A DNA stretch of 12,065 nucleotides from an uncultured Verrucomicrobiota bacterium (GCA_937871685.1 CALMOL010000495.1:1-12065), one strand, 5' to 3'. Positions 1 to 6,549 are shown, counted from the stretch's first letter. Notes: a model not told the origin generated them from the sequence alone. Made by a program: numbers and translations.

Positions 1-71
1 GAGAGCGCCAGCAAGCCGCTGGCAGCGAGGAGACGGCCAGGGCCGCGGAGGGACGAAGCGTGAATTGGCAT
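1..71 (-). CDS. N-terminal fragment of an unidentified, possibly exported protein (runs off the left edge)
   Basis: Reading the minus strand from the ATG at 71-69 gives 23 open codons to the window edge. The peptide starts MPIHASSLRG, has arginines at residues 9 and 13, then a hydrophobic stretch (LLAASGLLAL). A basic N-terminus followed by a small-residue hydrophobic core is what the front of a signal peptide or membrane anchor looks like. It lies 73 bp downstream of the ABC ATPase stop codon and beyond a small terminator hairpin, so it may have its own promoter. There is no obvious Shine-Dalgarno sequence before the ATG. Too little is present to name a family, and the start could be different. 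Confidence 0.4.
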   Translation of the reverse strand, partial: MPIHASSLRGPGRLLAASGLLAL

Positions 72-90
72 GGGGAAAGCGGGTGAGGTC

Positions 91-108
91 AAAAGGAGCC
101 GGCTCCTT
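91..108 (-). terminator. Putative intrinsic terminator of the ABC exporter operon
   Basis: A perfect 16-bp palindrome, AAGGAGCCGGCTCCTT, lies at 93-108. On the minus strand it folds as a 6-bp stem with a CCGG loop and ends in a run of four Ts. It begins 37 bp past the ATPase stop codon at 145. The stem is short and the T-run is partly inside the stem, so termination may be partial. Confidence 0.5.
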
Positions 109-144
109 AAGCACGGCGCCCGCGAAAAGCGAAAGCAATGTGGG

Positions 145-984
145 TCAATCCGGGGTCGCGTCCGCGTCCTCCTCTTCCTCTCCCCAGTCGCCCGGCTGCG
201 CGGCCACGCGGTGAGCGGCGCGGAGCTGGCGCTCCAGGTTCTGGCGCGCGGCGAAGGCGGCGGCGACCTCGCCCACCGACCCGGATGCCACGGTAGCGCC
301 GGCATCGATCCACACCGCGCGATGGCACAGGCGGGTGATCATGCGGAAGTCATGCGAGATGAACACCACGGTCTTCTGCGCCGCCATGCGGCCGGTGAGC
401 GCGGCGAGCGACTTGTCCTGGAACGAGAGGTCGCCCACGGAAAGGATCTCGTCCACGAGGAGAATGTCGGGGTCCACCTCGAGCGCCACCGCAAAGCCCA
501 GACGCGCCAGCATCCCGCTGGAGTAGGTGAAGATGGGCTGGTCGAAGAACTCGCCCAGGCCGGAGAACTCCTCCACGCTTTGCAGGCGCTTGCTCATCGT
601 GCGGCGGTGCAGGCCGAGGAGCATCCCGCCGAGCAGGGCGTTCTCGCGGCCGGTGAGGTTCGACTCGAAGCCCGCGCCCAGCGCGAGCAAGCTCACGCGG
701 CAGCCGGACCGCAGGCGGTATTCACCCCGGTCCGGCGCCACGATGCCGGCCATCACCTTCATGAGGGTGCTCTTTCCCGCGCCGTTGGAGCCGAGCACGG
801 CGAGCGTCTCGCCGGCGTGGACGTCCAGCGTCACGTCGCGCAGCGCCCAATAGTCGCGCGAGCCCTCGATCTTGCGGCGCAGCCGGTAGCGCACGCCCAC
901 TTGGCGCAGGGAAAGAAGCGGCTCGGAATCCTTGGGAAGCACGGGCGGGTCGGAAGGTTTGGCGTGGGCGGCGGGCGACCTCAC
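145..984 (-). CDS. ABC transporter ATP-binding subunit, polysaccharide/polyol-phosphate export type
   Basis: 279-residue cytoplasmic ATPase that would power export of a lipid-linked glycan or teichoic-acid-like polymer with the adjacent permease. Visible motifs: Walker A GSNGAGKST (65-73), signature YSSGMLARL (154-162) of the form typical of the KpsT/TagH/Wzt group, Walker B ILLVDE (174-179), and the switch histidine in ISHD (209-212). The start chosen is a GTG overlapping the permease stop by 4 bp (GTGA), which implies translational coupling. No ATG lies upstream of the Walker A motif in frame after the permease ends. After the nucleotide-binding domain only about 40 residues remain, ending in an acidic tail (GEEEEDADATPD). 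The C-terminal O-antigen-binding domain of long Wzt proteins is therefore absent. This makes a chain-terminus-recognising Wzt unlikely. The substrate is not identifiable. Confidence 0.9.
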   Translation of the reverse strand: MRSPAAHAKPSDPPVLPKDSEPLLSLRQVGVRYRLRRKIEGSRDYWALRDVTLDVHAGETLAVLGSNGAGKSTLMKVMAGIVAPDRGEYRLRSGCRVSLLALGAGFESNLTGRENALLGGMLLGLHRRTMSKRLQSVEEFSGLGEFFDQPIFTYSSGMLARLGFAVALEVDPDILLVDEILSVGDLSFQDKSLAALTGRMAAQKTVVFISHDFRMITRLCHRAVWIDAGATVASGSVGEVAAAFAARQNLERQLRAAHRVAAQPGDWGEEEEDADATPD

Positions 985-1832
985 TGCACTACCTTGGGCA
1001 GCGAAAGGTCCACTCGGCGGTGCAGCCACGCGCCAAAGACGAGCAGGGCAAGCGACCCGGCGGCGATGATCGCCAGGCGTCCGAAATCCGGCCACGCGCC
1101 CTCCAGCAGCACGCCGCGGTAGGAGACGAGCAGCGCCGCCATCGGGTTCCAGTCGAACCAACCGCGCAGGTTCTCGGGCACCTGCGCCGGCGAAAAGAAG
1201 ATGCCCGAGGCGAAGCCAAGCACCTGCAGCACCGAGGTGATCACGGTGGTGCCATCGCGGAAATACGGCACCCACACCGCCAGCGGCCACGCCACCGCGA
1301 GGTTGAGGAGGAACTGCACCACCCAGAGAGCCGGCAGCGCCGCCCAGGCGATTGCCGGCGGATGGCCAGATGCCGTGAGGTAAACCATCATCATGAGGAA
1401 GGCACACAGGAATTTCCACGTCGCCGAGAGCACCGCCACGGTGGGGAACACGAACTTGGGCAGATACACCTGCTGAATCAGGCCGGACTTCTGAATGATC
1501 GAGTTGGCCGCCAAGCCCACGGAGCCGGCGAACCATTGCCACGCGAAGGTGCCCACCAGCAGGAAGGCGAAGTAGTTCGGCGCCGATGCACGGCCGAGCA
1601 GCACACCGAAGATCAGATACATCGCCACCGCGGCGAACACCGGCTCCAGCAGCCACCACACGAGGCCCAGGTAGGTGCGCGCCACCTCGGAGCGCAGCCC
1701 CGCGTAGGCTTGGTAGCCGATCACGTTAAGGTAGCGCCACGCGCTCAGCCGCAGCCCGCGGCGCGGCGCGATCAGCGCGAAGGCGGGCGACGGCGCGATG
1801 GGGGCAGGCGCGGTGGGTGGCGGCGCGGACAT
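981..1832 (-). CDS. ABC-2 type permease of a polysaccharide/polyol-phosphate exporter
   Basis: Inner-membrane partner of the following ATPase. With the start at 1832 it has 283 residues: a Pro/Ala-rich cytoplasmic tail, then about six hydrophobic segments (roughly 60-80, 87-106, 127-152, 160-186, 196-214, 251-270). Family hallmarks are the amphipathic RTYLGLVWWLLEP stretch before the first membrane span (52-64) and the FFSPAQVPENLRGWFDWNP segment (212-230) followed by a conserved R in SYRG. This is the ABC2_membrane pattern of KpsM/TagG/Wzm. Start choice is uncertain. In-frame alternatives are ATG 1847, ATG 1907 and a GTG at 1925 that has a GGAGG nine bases upstream. I prefer 1832 because the 31 upstream codons have lower third-position G+C than the body of the gene, and because starting at 1925 would leave only 33 bp for two divergent promoters. 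Confidence 0.87.
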   Translation of the reverse strand: MSAPPPTAPAPIAPSPAFALIAPRRGLRLSAWRYLNVIGYQAYAGLRSEVARTYLGLVWWLLEPVFAAVAMYLIFGVLLGRASAPNYFAFLLVGTFAWQWFAGSVGLAANSIIQKSGLIQQVYLPKFVFPTVAVLSATWKFLCAFLMMMVYLTASGHPPAIAWAALPALWVVQFLLNLAVAWPLAVWVPYFRDGTTVITSVLQVLGFASGIFFSPAQVPENLRGWFDWNPMAALLVSYRGVLLEGAWPDFGRLAIIAAGSLALLVFGAWLHRRVDLSLPKVVQ

Positions 1833-1958
1833 GAACGGCGCGACCATAGCACGCTTCGCCTTGGCTGGGATAAGCTGGACAGCCAGCGCGGGATTTCTGA
1901 GAGTCATCGATTCCGCCCTCGACACCGAGGCGGCCCTCCGTTTTCATGCGCGCGTCTT
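1833..1958. promoter_or_regulatory. Divergent intergenic region between the exporter operon and the winged-helix protein gene
   Basis: Both flanking genes read outward, so promoters for each direction should lie here. A 6-bp inverted repeat TGGCTG/CAGCCA occurs at 1862-1867 and 1880-1885. I see no convincing -35/-10 pair on either strand. If the permease begins at 1907 or 1925 instead, most of this stretch is coding. Confidence 0.3.
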
Positions 1959-2264
1959 ATGGCTCGCGAAATTCACCTCGACGGCGGCGAAATCTCCGTG
2001 CTCAAGGCCGTAGGACTCACCGGCTCGAAGGTCAAGGGGCGGACGCTGATCGACCGGTTGGAAAACGTGGGTGAGTCCGAGCTAATCGACACGCTCGACA
2101 GCCTGCTGATGTTCGGTCACCTCGAGGCCACCACCGAGCGATTCTCCTCGCTTCAGGACGTGGAAAAGGCCGACTTCTGGGTCAATTCGGGCCGCCTCAA
2201 GGAACTGCGCGACGCCATCGCCGGCCGCGAGGACAAGCCCGAGCGACGGCGTCGCCGCAGCTGA
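1959..2264 (+). CDS. Small winged-helix-like protein of unknown function
   Basis: 101 residues, predicted cytoplasmic. Residues about 11-60 read as a helix (EISVLKAVGL), a second helix pair (RTLIDRLENV then SELIDTLDSLLMFGHLEA) and a turn into a wing-like stretch (TTERFSSLQDV). This resembles a winged helix-turn-helix in which the last helix ends in 'GHLE'. The C-terminus is strongly basic (KPERRRRRS), which could contact nucleic acid. I do not recognise a named family, and DNA binding is inference. The start is the ATG at 1959; no Shine-Dalgarno is visible. It is divergent from the ABC exporter and 44 bp upstream of the nucleotidyltransferase on the same strand, so the two may be co-transcribed. 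Codon use matches the neighbours, supporting a real gene. Confidence 0.75.
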   Translation: MAREIHLDGGEISVLKAVGLTGSKVKGRTLIDRLENVGESELIDTLDSLLMFGHLEATTERFSSLQDVEKADFWVNSGRLKELRDAIAGREDKPERRRRRS

Positions 2265-2308
2265 GCCCGCGTTGACTTCCCGGCTGGTGCCCCTTTCCTG
2301 CGGCACGC

Positions 2309-3064
2309 ATGAATCTGCTTATCCTCGCCGCTGGCTACGCCACGCGCCTCTACCCGCTCACGCTCAACCAGCCCAAGCCGCTCCTGCCCGTCGCCGGCAA
2401 GCCAATGATGGAGTGGGTTATCGACAACCTCGCGCCCGTCGCCGGCCTGGAGAAGGTGTTCGTGGTCACCAACGCCAAGTTCGCCGGCCACTTCGAGCGA
2501 TGGGCCGCGGAATACGGCGCGGGCCATCCGAAGCTCCGGTTTGAGATCGTCAATGACGGCACCACCGGCGATGCCGACAAGCTCGGCGCCATTGGCGACA
2601 TGAACCTCGTCATCCAGCGCCATGGGCTGGAAGCGTCCGACCTCATCGTGGTGGCGGGCGATAACCTGTTCTCGCAGAGCCTGGAGTCCTTCGGCGATTT
2701 CACGCGCCAGCTCAACGGGCCGGCCATCGGCGTGTATGACGTCGGCTCGCTGGAGCAGGCGAAGAAATACGGCGTGGTCGCGGTGGATGACCACGACGTG
2801 ATCACCGAGTTCGTCGAGAAGCCGGCTGATCCGCCGAGCACGCTGATCTCCATCGCGCTCTATTACTACCCGAAGACCATGCTGCCGATGATCCGGCAGT
2901 ATCTCGCGGAAGGGAACAATCCCGACCAGCCCGGCCGCCTCGTGCAATGGCTCTACCCCCGCGTGTCGGTGAAGGCTTGGCGCGTGCCTGGGATGTGGTT
3001 CGACGTGGGCTCGAAGGAAACGCTGGAAGAAGCCGATGGGCTTTTCGGCCAGTTCCGGCGCTGA
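2309..3064 (+). CDS. Sugar-phosphate nucleotidyltransferase (NTP_transferase family)
   Basis: 251-residue Rossmann-like nucleotidyltransferase expected to join a sugar 1-phosphate to an NTP, giving NDP-sugar and pyrophosphate. Motifs: N-terminal LILAAGYATRLYPLT (4-18) with the catalytic Arg13, QPKPLLPVAGKP (21-32), VVAGDNLF (114-121) with the metal-binding Asp118, EFVEKP (167-172) with a conserved Lys171, and WFDVGSKETLEEA (230-242) whose Asp232 is the usual second metal ligand. The glycine-rich loop reads AAGYATR where RmlA has GGSGTR, as in many RmlA/MurU-like paralogues. There is no C-terminal acyltransferase (left-handed helix) domain, so it is not GlmU. Base and sugar specificity cannot be read from sequence. 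It may supply an activated sugar to the glycosyltransferase-like gene at 4579 or to the polymer exported by the divergent ABC system, but neither link is proven. Confidence 0.9.
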   Translation: MNLLILAAGYATRLYPLTLNQPKPLLPVAGKPMMEWVIDNLAPVAGLEKVFVVTNAKFAGHFERWAAEYGAGHPKLRFEIVNDGTTGDADKLGAIGDMNLVIQRHGLEASDLIVVAGDNLFSQSLESFGDFTRQLNGPAIGVYDVGSLEQAKKYGVVAVDDHDVITEFVEKPADPPSTLISIALYYYPKTMLPMIRQYLAEGNNPDQPGRLVQWLYPRVSVKAWRVPGMWFDVGSKETLEEADGLFGQFRR

Positions 3065-3147
3065 TCCGGCAGCGGGGCCGCGGTAAATGGAGACGGCGCT
3101 TTCGCCGACGTTGTCGTCCCGGCGCCCGCCGTGTTTCAATCGGCTTC

Positions 3148-4119
3148 ATGGTCATTCCCCCGCCGCTCCCAGATCCGCCGCCCAGTTCGCGTCGGCCGAC
3201 GAGCAAGAACGCCTTCGTCTGGCTGCTCGGCGCACTCGTCTCGGACGCGGTCATGGGCGGGCTCTACGCCCTCGTGGCTTGGCTGACGGTCGGGCACAGC
3301 GTCGGGTCGCCGCTCGTCGCACCCAGCCTGTTCCTTGTTCCGTTCTTCGGCGGCCTGCTGGCGAGCTTGCTCTGGCGCCGGGCGCAGCCCAGCATCTGGG
3401 ACACGGCCGGATACGTGCTCGGCGCGACGTTCATCGCGCTCATCGGCGCGGCGTTGGCCTACGCGGAGGGAGTCATCTGCCTGATCATCGTCTCGCCCCT
3501 CTTTTACGGTGTGATGCTCGCTGGCGCGCTGGTCGGCCGCGTGTGGTTCCGGTCCGACATGGGCAAGCTCCGCGTCTCGTTTGCGCCCCTCGCCATCGTG
3601 GCGCTGGCGGCGGTGGCCGAGCCGCATTTTCGCTCGGAGCATGAGGGCTCCGTCACGGACATGCTGGTCGTGCGTGCCTCGCCCTCCCGCGTGTGGCGCC
3701 ACGTCACGTCCTTCCCGCCGATCTCGGCCAAGCCCGATTTTTGGATGTTTCGCATCGGCCTGCCCTATCCGGTCGAGACCACCTCGGCGGGCGACTTCGT
3801 GGGCGCGGACCGGCGCTGCATTTTCTCGGGCGGCGCGGTGTTTCGGGAAGTGGTGAGCGAGTGCGTCCCATCCACGCGCCTGACCTTCGACATGGTCGAG
3901 CTGCCGGACGACCCGGAGCTGATCGGCCACCTCACGCCCAGGCGCGGGCAGTTCGAGTTGCGCGACAACGGCGACGGCACCACCACGCTCGTCGGCACGA
4001 CGTGGTATTCGCTCCACGTTCATCCGCGTTGGTATTTCGACGGATGGACGCAGCACATCTTCCGCGCCGTCCACTTGCGCGTGATGGAGGACGTGAAGCG
4101 CCGCGCGGAACAGCCCTGA
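3148..4119 (+). CDS. Integral membrane protein with C-terminal SRPBCC (START-like) domain
   Basis: 323 residues. The N-terminus is proline-rich and cytosolic-looking (PPPLPDPPPSSRRP). Four or five hydrophobic segments follow (roughly 22-48, 57-76, 86-106, 107-133, 144-158). From about residue 168 a soluble domain begins with TDMLVVRASPSRVWRHVTSFP, which is the opening strand and helix of the SRPBCC / polyketide-cyclase fold (x-V-x-A-S-P-x-x-V-W). It continues through FDMVELPDDPELI (247-259) to GQFELRDNGDGTTTLVGTTWY (267-287), and ends with the long helix HIFRAVHLRVMEDVKRRAE (303-321). SRPBCC domains bind hydrophobic ligands; the ligand here is unknown. The upstream reading frame is open to 2947 but overlaps the nucleotidyltransferase, so the ATG at 3148 is the sensible start. 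The next gene starts 6 bp after its stop, implying an operon pair. Confidence 0.82.
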   Translation: MVIPPPLPDPPPSSRRPTSKNAFVWLLGALVSDAVMGGLYALVAWLTVGHSVGSPLVAPSLFLVPFFGGLLASLLWRRAQPSIWDTAGYVLGATFIALIGAALAYAEGVICLIIVSPLFYGVMLAGALVGRVWFRSDMGKLRVSFAPLAIVALAAVAEPHFRSEHEGSVTDMLVVRASPSRVWRHVTSFPPISAKPDFWMFRIGLPYPVETTSAGDFVGADRRCIFSGGAVFREVVSECVPSTRLTFDMVELPDDPELIGHLTPRRGQFELRDNGDGTTTLVGTTWYSLHVHPRWYFDGWTQHIFRAVHLRVMEDVKRRAEQP

Positions 4120-4125
4120 TCGCCG

Positions 4126-4554
4126 ATGTTCCTCTGGGTCGTTCGCCATGGGCGCTGGCTGGCGCGCGTGCCGCTGATGCCTCAGCTCTTCGACGCGTTG
4201 CTCCTGGGCTGGACCGCCCTTTTCCAGCGCGGGCGCGTGCACGCGATGGATGCCCTGGAAGCGGGCGCGCTCGCCCTGCCCGGCGTGACGCTGCGCATTC
4301 ATCGCCTTGGCGGCATCGAGTTCCGCCGCGCTGGCCGCGAACTCGGGCACGTCCACGGACACGGCTTGCTGGACGTGCGACTTCCCCGCGCCGAAGCGTC
4401 CGAATTGCTCGCCGCGAAGCGCGTGCGTCCGCACCATGTGATGTCGCGCTCGGGCTGGGTGAGTTTTCTCCTTGAGTCTGAGGCGGACGTGCCCTTCGCC
4501 GTCGAGTTGCTGCGCCGCGCTGGGAAGGCGCTAGAAGGCGAAGCGTCTTCCTGA
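4126..4554 (+). CDS. DUF5519-like small protein (family often labelled 'luciferase domain')
   Basis: 142 residues. The C-terminal half carries the pattern I associate with DUF5519: ELGHVHGHGLLDVRLP (72-87), then RPHHVMSRSGWVSFLLES (101-118) and a final helix (DVPFAVELLRRAGKA). The N-terminal 50 residues form an amphipathic/hydrophobic helical stretch (PQLFDALLLGWTALF, 19-33). The 'luciferase' label on this family is historical; the cluster of histidines (75, 77, 79, 103, 104) is conserved-looking but its role is not known to me. It starts 6 bp after the stop of the SRPBCC membrane protein with no Shine-Dalgarno sequence, so it is probably translated from the same message. The family assignment is from memory of motif order, not a search. 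Confidence 0.7.
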   Translation: MFLWVVRHGRWLARVPLMPQLFDALLLGWTALFQRGRVHAMDALEAGALALPGVTLRIHRLGGIEFRRAGRELGHVHGHGLLDVRLPRAEASELLAAKRVRPHHVMSRSGWVSFLLESEADVPFAVELLRRAGKALEGEASS

Positions 4555-4578
4555 GTCTCCCGATCTTCGACTCGCCCT

Positions 4579-5493
4579 TTGCTTCACGCCATCACCTGTC
4601 TCTTCAATCCGAGCGGCTACCGCACGAAGGCGACGAACTTCGCCGTCTTCCGCGCCACGCTCGCCGCGCAGGGCGTGCCGCTGCTCACGGTGGAGTGCGC
4701 ATTTGGCGGCGAGCCCTTCGCGCTGCCGGCCGCCGCGGATGTGGTCCATGTCCGCGCCCGCGACGTGATGTGGCAGAAGGAGCGTCTCCTCAATCTCGCC
4801 GTCGCCGCCCTGCCGGGTGACTGCACCAAGCTGGCTTGGCTGGACGCCGATATCCTCTTCGCCAACCCGCGCTGGGCGGAGCAAACGGCACAGTTGCTCG
4901 ATCGCTTCGCCGTGGTGCAGCCCTTCGCGCGCGTCGTCCGACTGCCACGTGGCCAGCCCACGCACCTCGGCGCGGGCGATCGTTGGCGCTCGGCCGGCCA
5001 TGTCTATGCGCGCCAGCCGAACGCGTTGCTCGGCGGCGATTTCGCCGCGCACGGCCACACCGGCTTCGCGTGGGCCGCGCGCCGTGACTGGGTGCAGGCG
5101 CACGGCCTCTACGACGCCTGCGTGGCTGGCTCCGGCGATCACATGATGGCGCACGCCTTCGCCGGCGACTGGTCCTCGCGCTGCATCGAGCGCATCCTCG
5201 GCCCCGCGCCCGGCAACGCCCACCGCGCGTGGTTCGAGGCCTGGTGCCGCCGCGTGTATCCGCACATCCGCGCCGGGATTGGCGCCACGCCAGGGGAAAT
5301 CCACCATCTCTGGCACGGCGAAACCGCCCGCCGCCGCTACGTGCTGCGCAACCGCGAGTTGTCCGACTTTCAGTTCGAACCTGCCGCCGACTTGCGTCTC
5401 GGCCCGAGCGGTGCGTGGGAATGGACCACTTCCGGCGAGCGAATGCGCGCGTGGGCCGTGGACTACTTTCATCAACGCGAGGAAGATGAGTGA
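4579..5493 (+). CDS. GT-A-fold glycosyltransferase-like protein
   Basis: 304 residues, soluble, no signal peptide. It opens with a strand-like HAITCLFNPSGY (3-14), followed by LAWLDADILF (85-94) containing a D-A-D (89-91) in the position of the metal-binding DxD of GT-A enzymes. Then comes LGGDFAAHGHTGFAWAARRDW (151-171) and GSGDHMMAHA (184-193), an acidic catalytic-type loop similar to the GxxxED region, and finally IHHLWHGETARRR (241-253), like the C-terminal H-x-W/H-G metal-ligand motif of galactosyltransferase-type enzymes. A role in adding a sugar from an NDP-sugar is inferred. The only start that keeps the first strand is TTG at 4579; the next in-frame ATG (residue 64) would delete it. 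It lies 24 bp after the DUF5519-like gene. Acceptor and donor are unknown. Confidence 0.75.
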   Translation: MLHAITCLFNPSGYRTKATNFAVFRATLAAQGVPLLTVECAFGGEPFALPAAADVVHVRARDVMWQKERLLNLAVAALPGDCTKLAWLDADILFANPRWAEQTAQLLDRFAVVQPFARVVRLPRGQPTHLGAGDRWRSAGHVYARQPNALLGGDFAAHGHTGFAWAARRDWVQAHGLYDACVAGSGDHMMAHAFAGDWSSRCIERILGPAPGNAHRAWFEAWCRRVYPHIRAGIGATPGEIHHLWHGETARRRYVLRNRELSDFQFEPAADLRLGPSGAWEWTTSGERMRAWAVDYFHQREEDE

Positions 5494-5508
5494 GCCGAGG
5501 GAACTGGA

Positions 5509-5640
5509 CCGAGAGGATGGAGGATGGCAGGAAGCAACTTGGCGGTTGATGCTCAGGAATAGACGCGGTGCGCTGCCAATTTTTCCGCGGCGTCGATTGT
5601 CCATTCGCCCTCTGCCATCTTCCATTCTCTATCTTCTCGG
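5509..5640. repeat. Imperfect inverted-repeat element directly in front of ruvA
   Basis: The 148 bp between the glycosyltransferase stop and ruvA are dominated by an inverted repeat. CCGAGA at 5509-5514 pairs with TCTCGG at 5635-5640. GGATGGAGGATGGCAG at 5515-5530 pairs with CTGCCATCTTCCATTC at 5612-5627 (14 of 16 as DNA, and all 16 as RNA if two G-U pairs are allowed). A 7-base bulge sits at 5628-5634 and the loop is 81 bases. A small inner stem GACGC/GCGTC lies at 5562-5566 and 5590-5594. The element ends one base before the ruvA ATG. The purine-rich GGATGG motif is unlike the surrounding coding DNA. It could be a dispersed extragenic repeat, a non-autonomous mobile remnant, or a 5'-leader structure. 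Confidence 0.6.
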
Positions 5641-5641
5641 C

Positions 5642-6250
5642 ATGATCTCTTATCTTCAAGGCACGCTCGCGGAGTCGCTCCCCACCCACGCGATCGTGGA
5701 TGTGGGCGGAGTCGGCTACCTCGTCCACATTCCGCTCTCGACCTACGACCACCTCCCCCTTCCCGGCCAGCCGGTGAAGCTCCTCACGCACCTCCAGATT
5801 CGAGAGGATGACCACGTCCTGTTCGGGTTCATGTCAGACGCCGAGCGCGACTTGTTCCGCCTGCTCATCAACAATGTGAGCGGCGTCGGCCCGAAGCTCG
5901 GCTTGGCGGTTGTCTCGGGGATGAGCGTCGGTTCGTTCAAGGCCGCGGTGGTCGCCAACGACATCGCCTCGATCTCGCGCATCAAGGGGCTGGGCAAGAA
6001 GACCGCCGAGCGCATCACGCTGGAACTGCGCGACAAGGTGGGCGTGGCCGCCGCGTGGGAGGTCGCCTCTTCCACGCACGGCCCCACGCCGGCCGAGGCC
6101 GCGGTGAACGACGCCGTGCTCGCGCTCATCGCGCTGGGCTACAAGCAGGTCGAGGCCCACAAAGCTGTGAAGGCCGTATTCGCCGACGCCGGCGGGGCAA
6201 ATGCCGCGTCCGACGAGCTGGTGCGACGGGCGCTGAAGCAATTGGCGTGA
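5642..6250 (+). CDS. ruvA: Holliday junction branch migration complex subunit RuvA
   Basis: 202 residues, the normal RuvA length. RuvA tetramers bind four-way DNA junctions and load the RuvB motor in recombinational repair. Domains: OB fold (about 1-62, MISYLQGTL...VDVGGVGYLVHIP...REDDHVLFGF), two helix-hairpin-helix motifs, NNVSGVGPKLGL (77-88) and ISRIKGLGKKTAERI (111-125), a flexible linker (about 135-150) and the C-terminal RuvB-binding three-helix domain (AVNDAVLALIALGYKQVEA...). The ATG at 5642 matches the family's conserved MI-x-x-L-x-G start; the frame is open further upstream but that part is the inverted-repeat element. No Shine-Dalgarno sequence precedes it. Neither ruvC nor ruvB is next to it in this window: the upstream neighbour is a glycosyltransferase-like gene and the downstream gene, clpC, is convergent. 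Confidence 0.96.
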   Translation: MISYLQGTLAESLPTHAIVDVGGVGYLVHIPLSTYDHLPLPGQPVKLLTHLQIREDDHVLFGFMSDAERDLFRLLINNVSGVGPKLGLAVVSGMSVGSFKAAVVANDIASISRIKGLGKKTAERITLELRDKVGVAAAWEVASSTHGPTPAEAAVNDAVLALIALGYKQVEAHKAVKAVFADAGGANAASDELVRRALKQLA

Positions 6251-6382
6251 ACGTCGCCTCGGCTTACGCGTCAATCAGCGCGCATCTCGGTTTGACCTCG
6301 CCGGGGCCGCGTGTGCGGCAATCAGAACGTAGCCCCGCGCCTCAATGCTTGCTTTCCCCACATCTCCCAGCACGGCCGCGGT

Positions 6383-6420
6383 TTCTGCAAGGCCTCAGGC
6401 GGTCCCGGGGCCTTGCAGAA
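6383..6420. repeat. Perfect 12-bp inverted repeat (stem-loop)
   Basis: TTCTGCAAGGCC at 6383-6394 and GGCCTTGCAGAA at 6409-6420 are exact reverse complements separated by a 14-base loop. There is no T-run after the stem on either strand, so it is not a typical intrinsic terminator. It lies 132 bp downstream of the ruvA stop. Confidence 0.7.
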
Positions 6421-6496
6421 GCCGGCTGCACAGAGACAAATGCGGGGAATGACCAACGATTCATCCCAGCGCGCGACGAGATGGGCAGTTTTGTCC

Positions 6497-6549
6497 AAGG
6501 TAGATGGCGCGGTCCCCGCGCCATTGCGGCGGCCTTGGCCGCCTAGCTT
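6497..6549. repeat. Two tandem hairpins enclosed by an outer inverted repeat (three-way-junction-like element)
   Basis: The first hairpin is ATGGCGCGG (6504-6512), loop TCC, CCGCGCCAT (6516-6524), a perfect 9-bp stem. The second is GGCGGCC (6528-6534), TT, GGCCGCC (6537-6543). Flanking them, AAGGTAG (6497-6503) and CTAGCTT (6543-6549) are complementary at 6 of 7 positions, which would close the two hairpins into a compact three-armed structure. This architecture resembles repeated extragenic palindromes, but only one copy is present in this window. Confidence 0.6.

Noticed and set aside
1020..1958. Long upstream extension of the frame of the 101-residue protein, antisense to the permease
   Set aside because: The upstream part is an Arg/His/Gln/Glu-rich shadow of the permease gene. 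Only the part from the ATG at 1959 has normal composition.
2272..2277. TTGACT before the nucleotidyltransferase as a -35 box
   Set aside because: No acceptable -10 lies at 16-18 bp spacing, and the gene is only 44 bp behind the previous stop, so co-transcription explains it.
3094..3107. CGGCG-CTTT-CGCCG hairpin after the nucleotidyltransferase gene
   Set aside because: The stem is only 5 bp and is not followed by a T-run, so it is too weak to call a terminator in DNA this rich in G+C.
4531..5625. 364-codon minus-strand frame opposite the glycosyltransferase-like gene
   Set aside because: Antisense shadow; composition is Arg/His/Gly/Ala-rich and it runs into the inverted-repeat element.
5279..5641. 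N-terminal extension of RuvA by 121 residues
   Set aside because: It overlaps the glycosyltransferase-like gene and the inverted repeat. RuvA families begin at the MISYLQG position, giving the normal length of 202.
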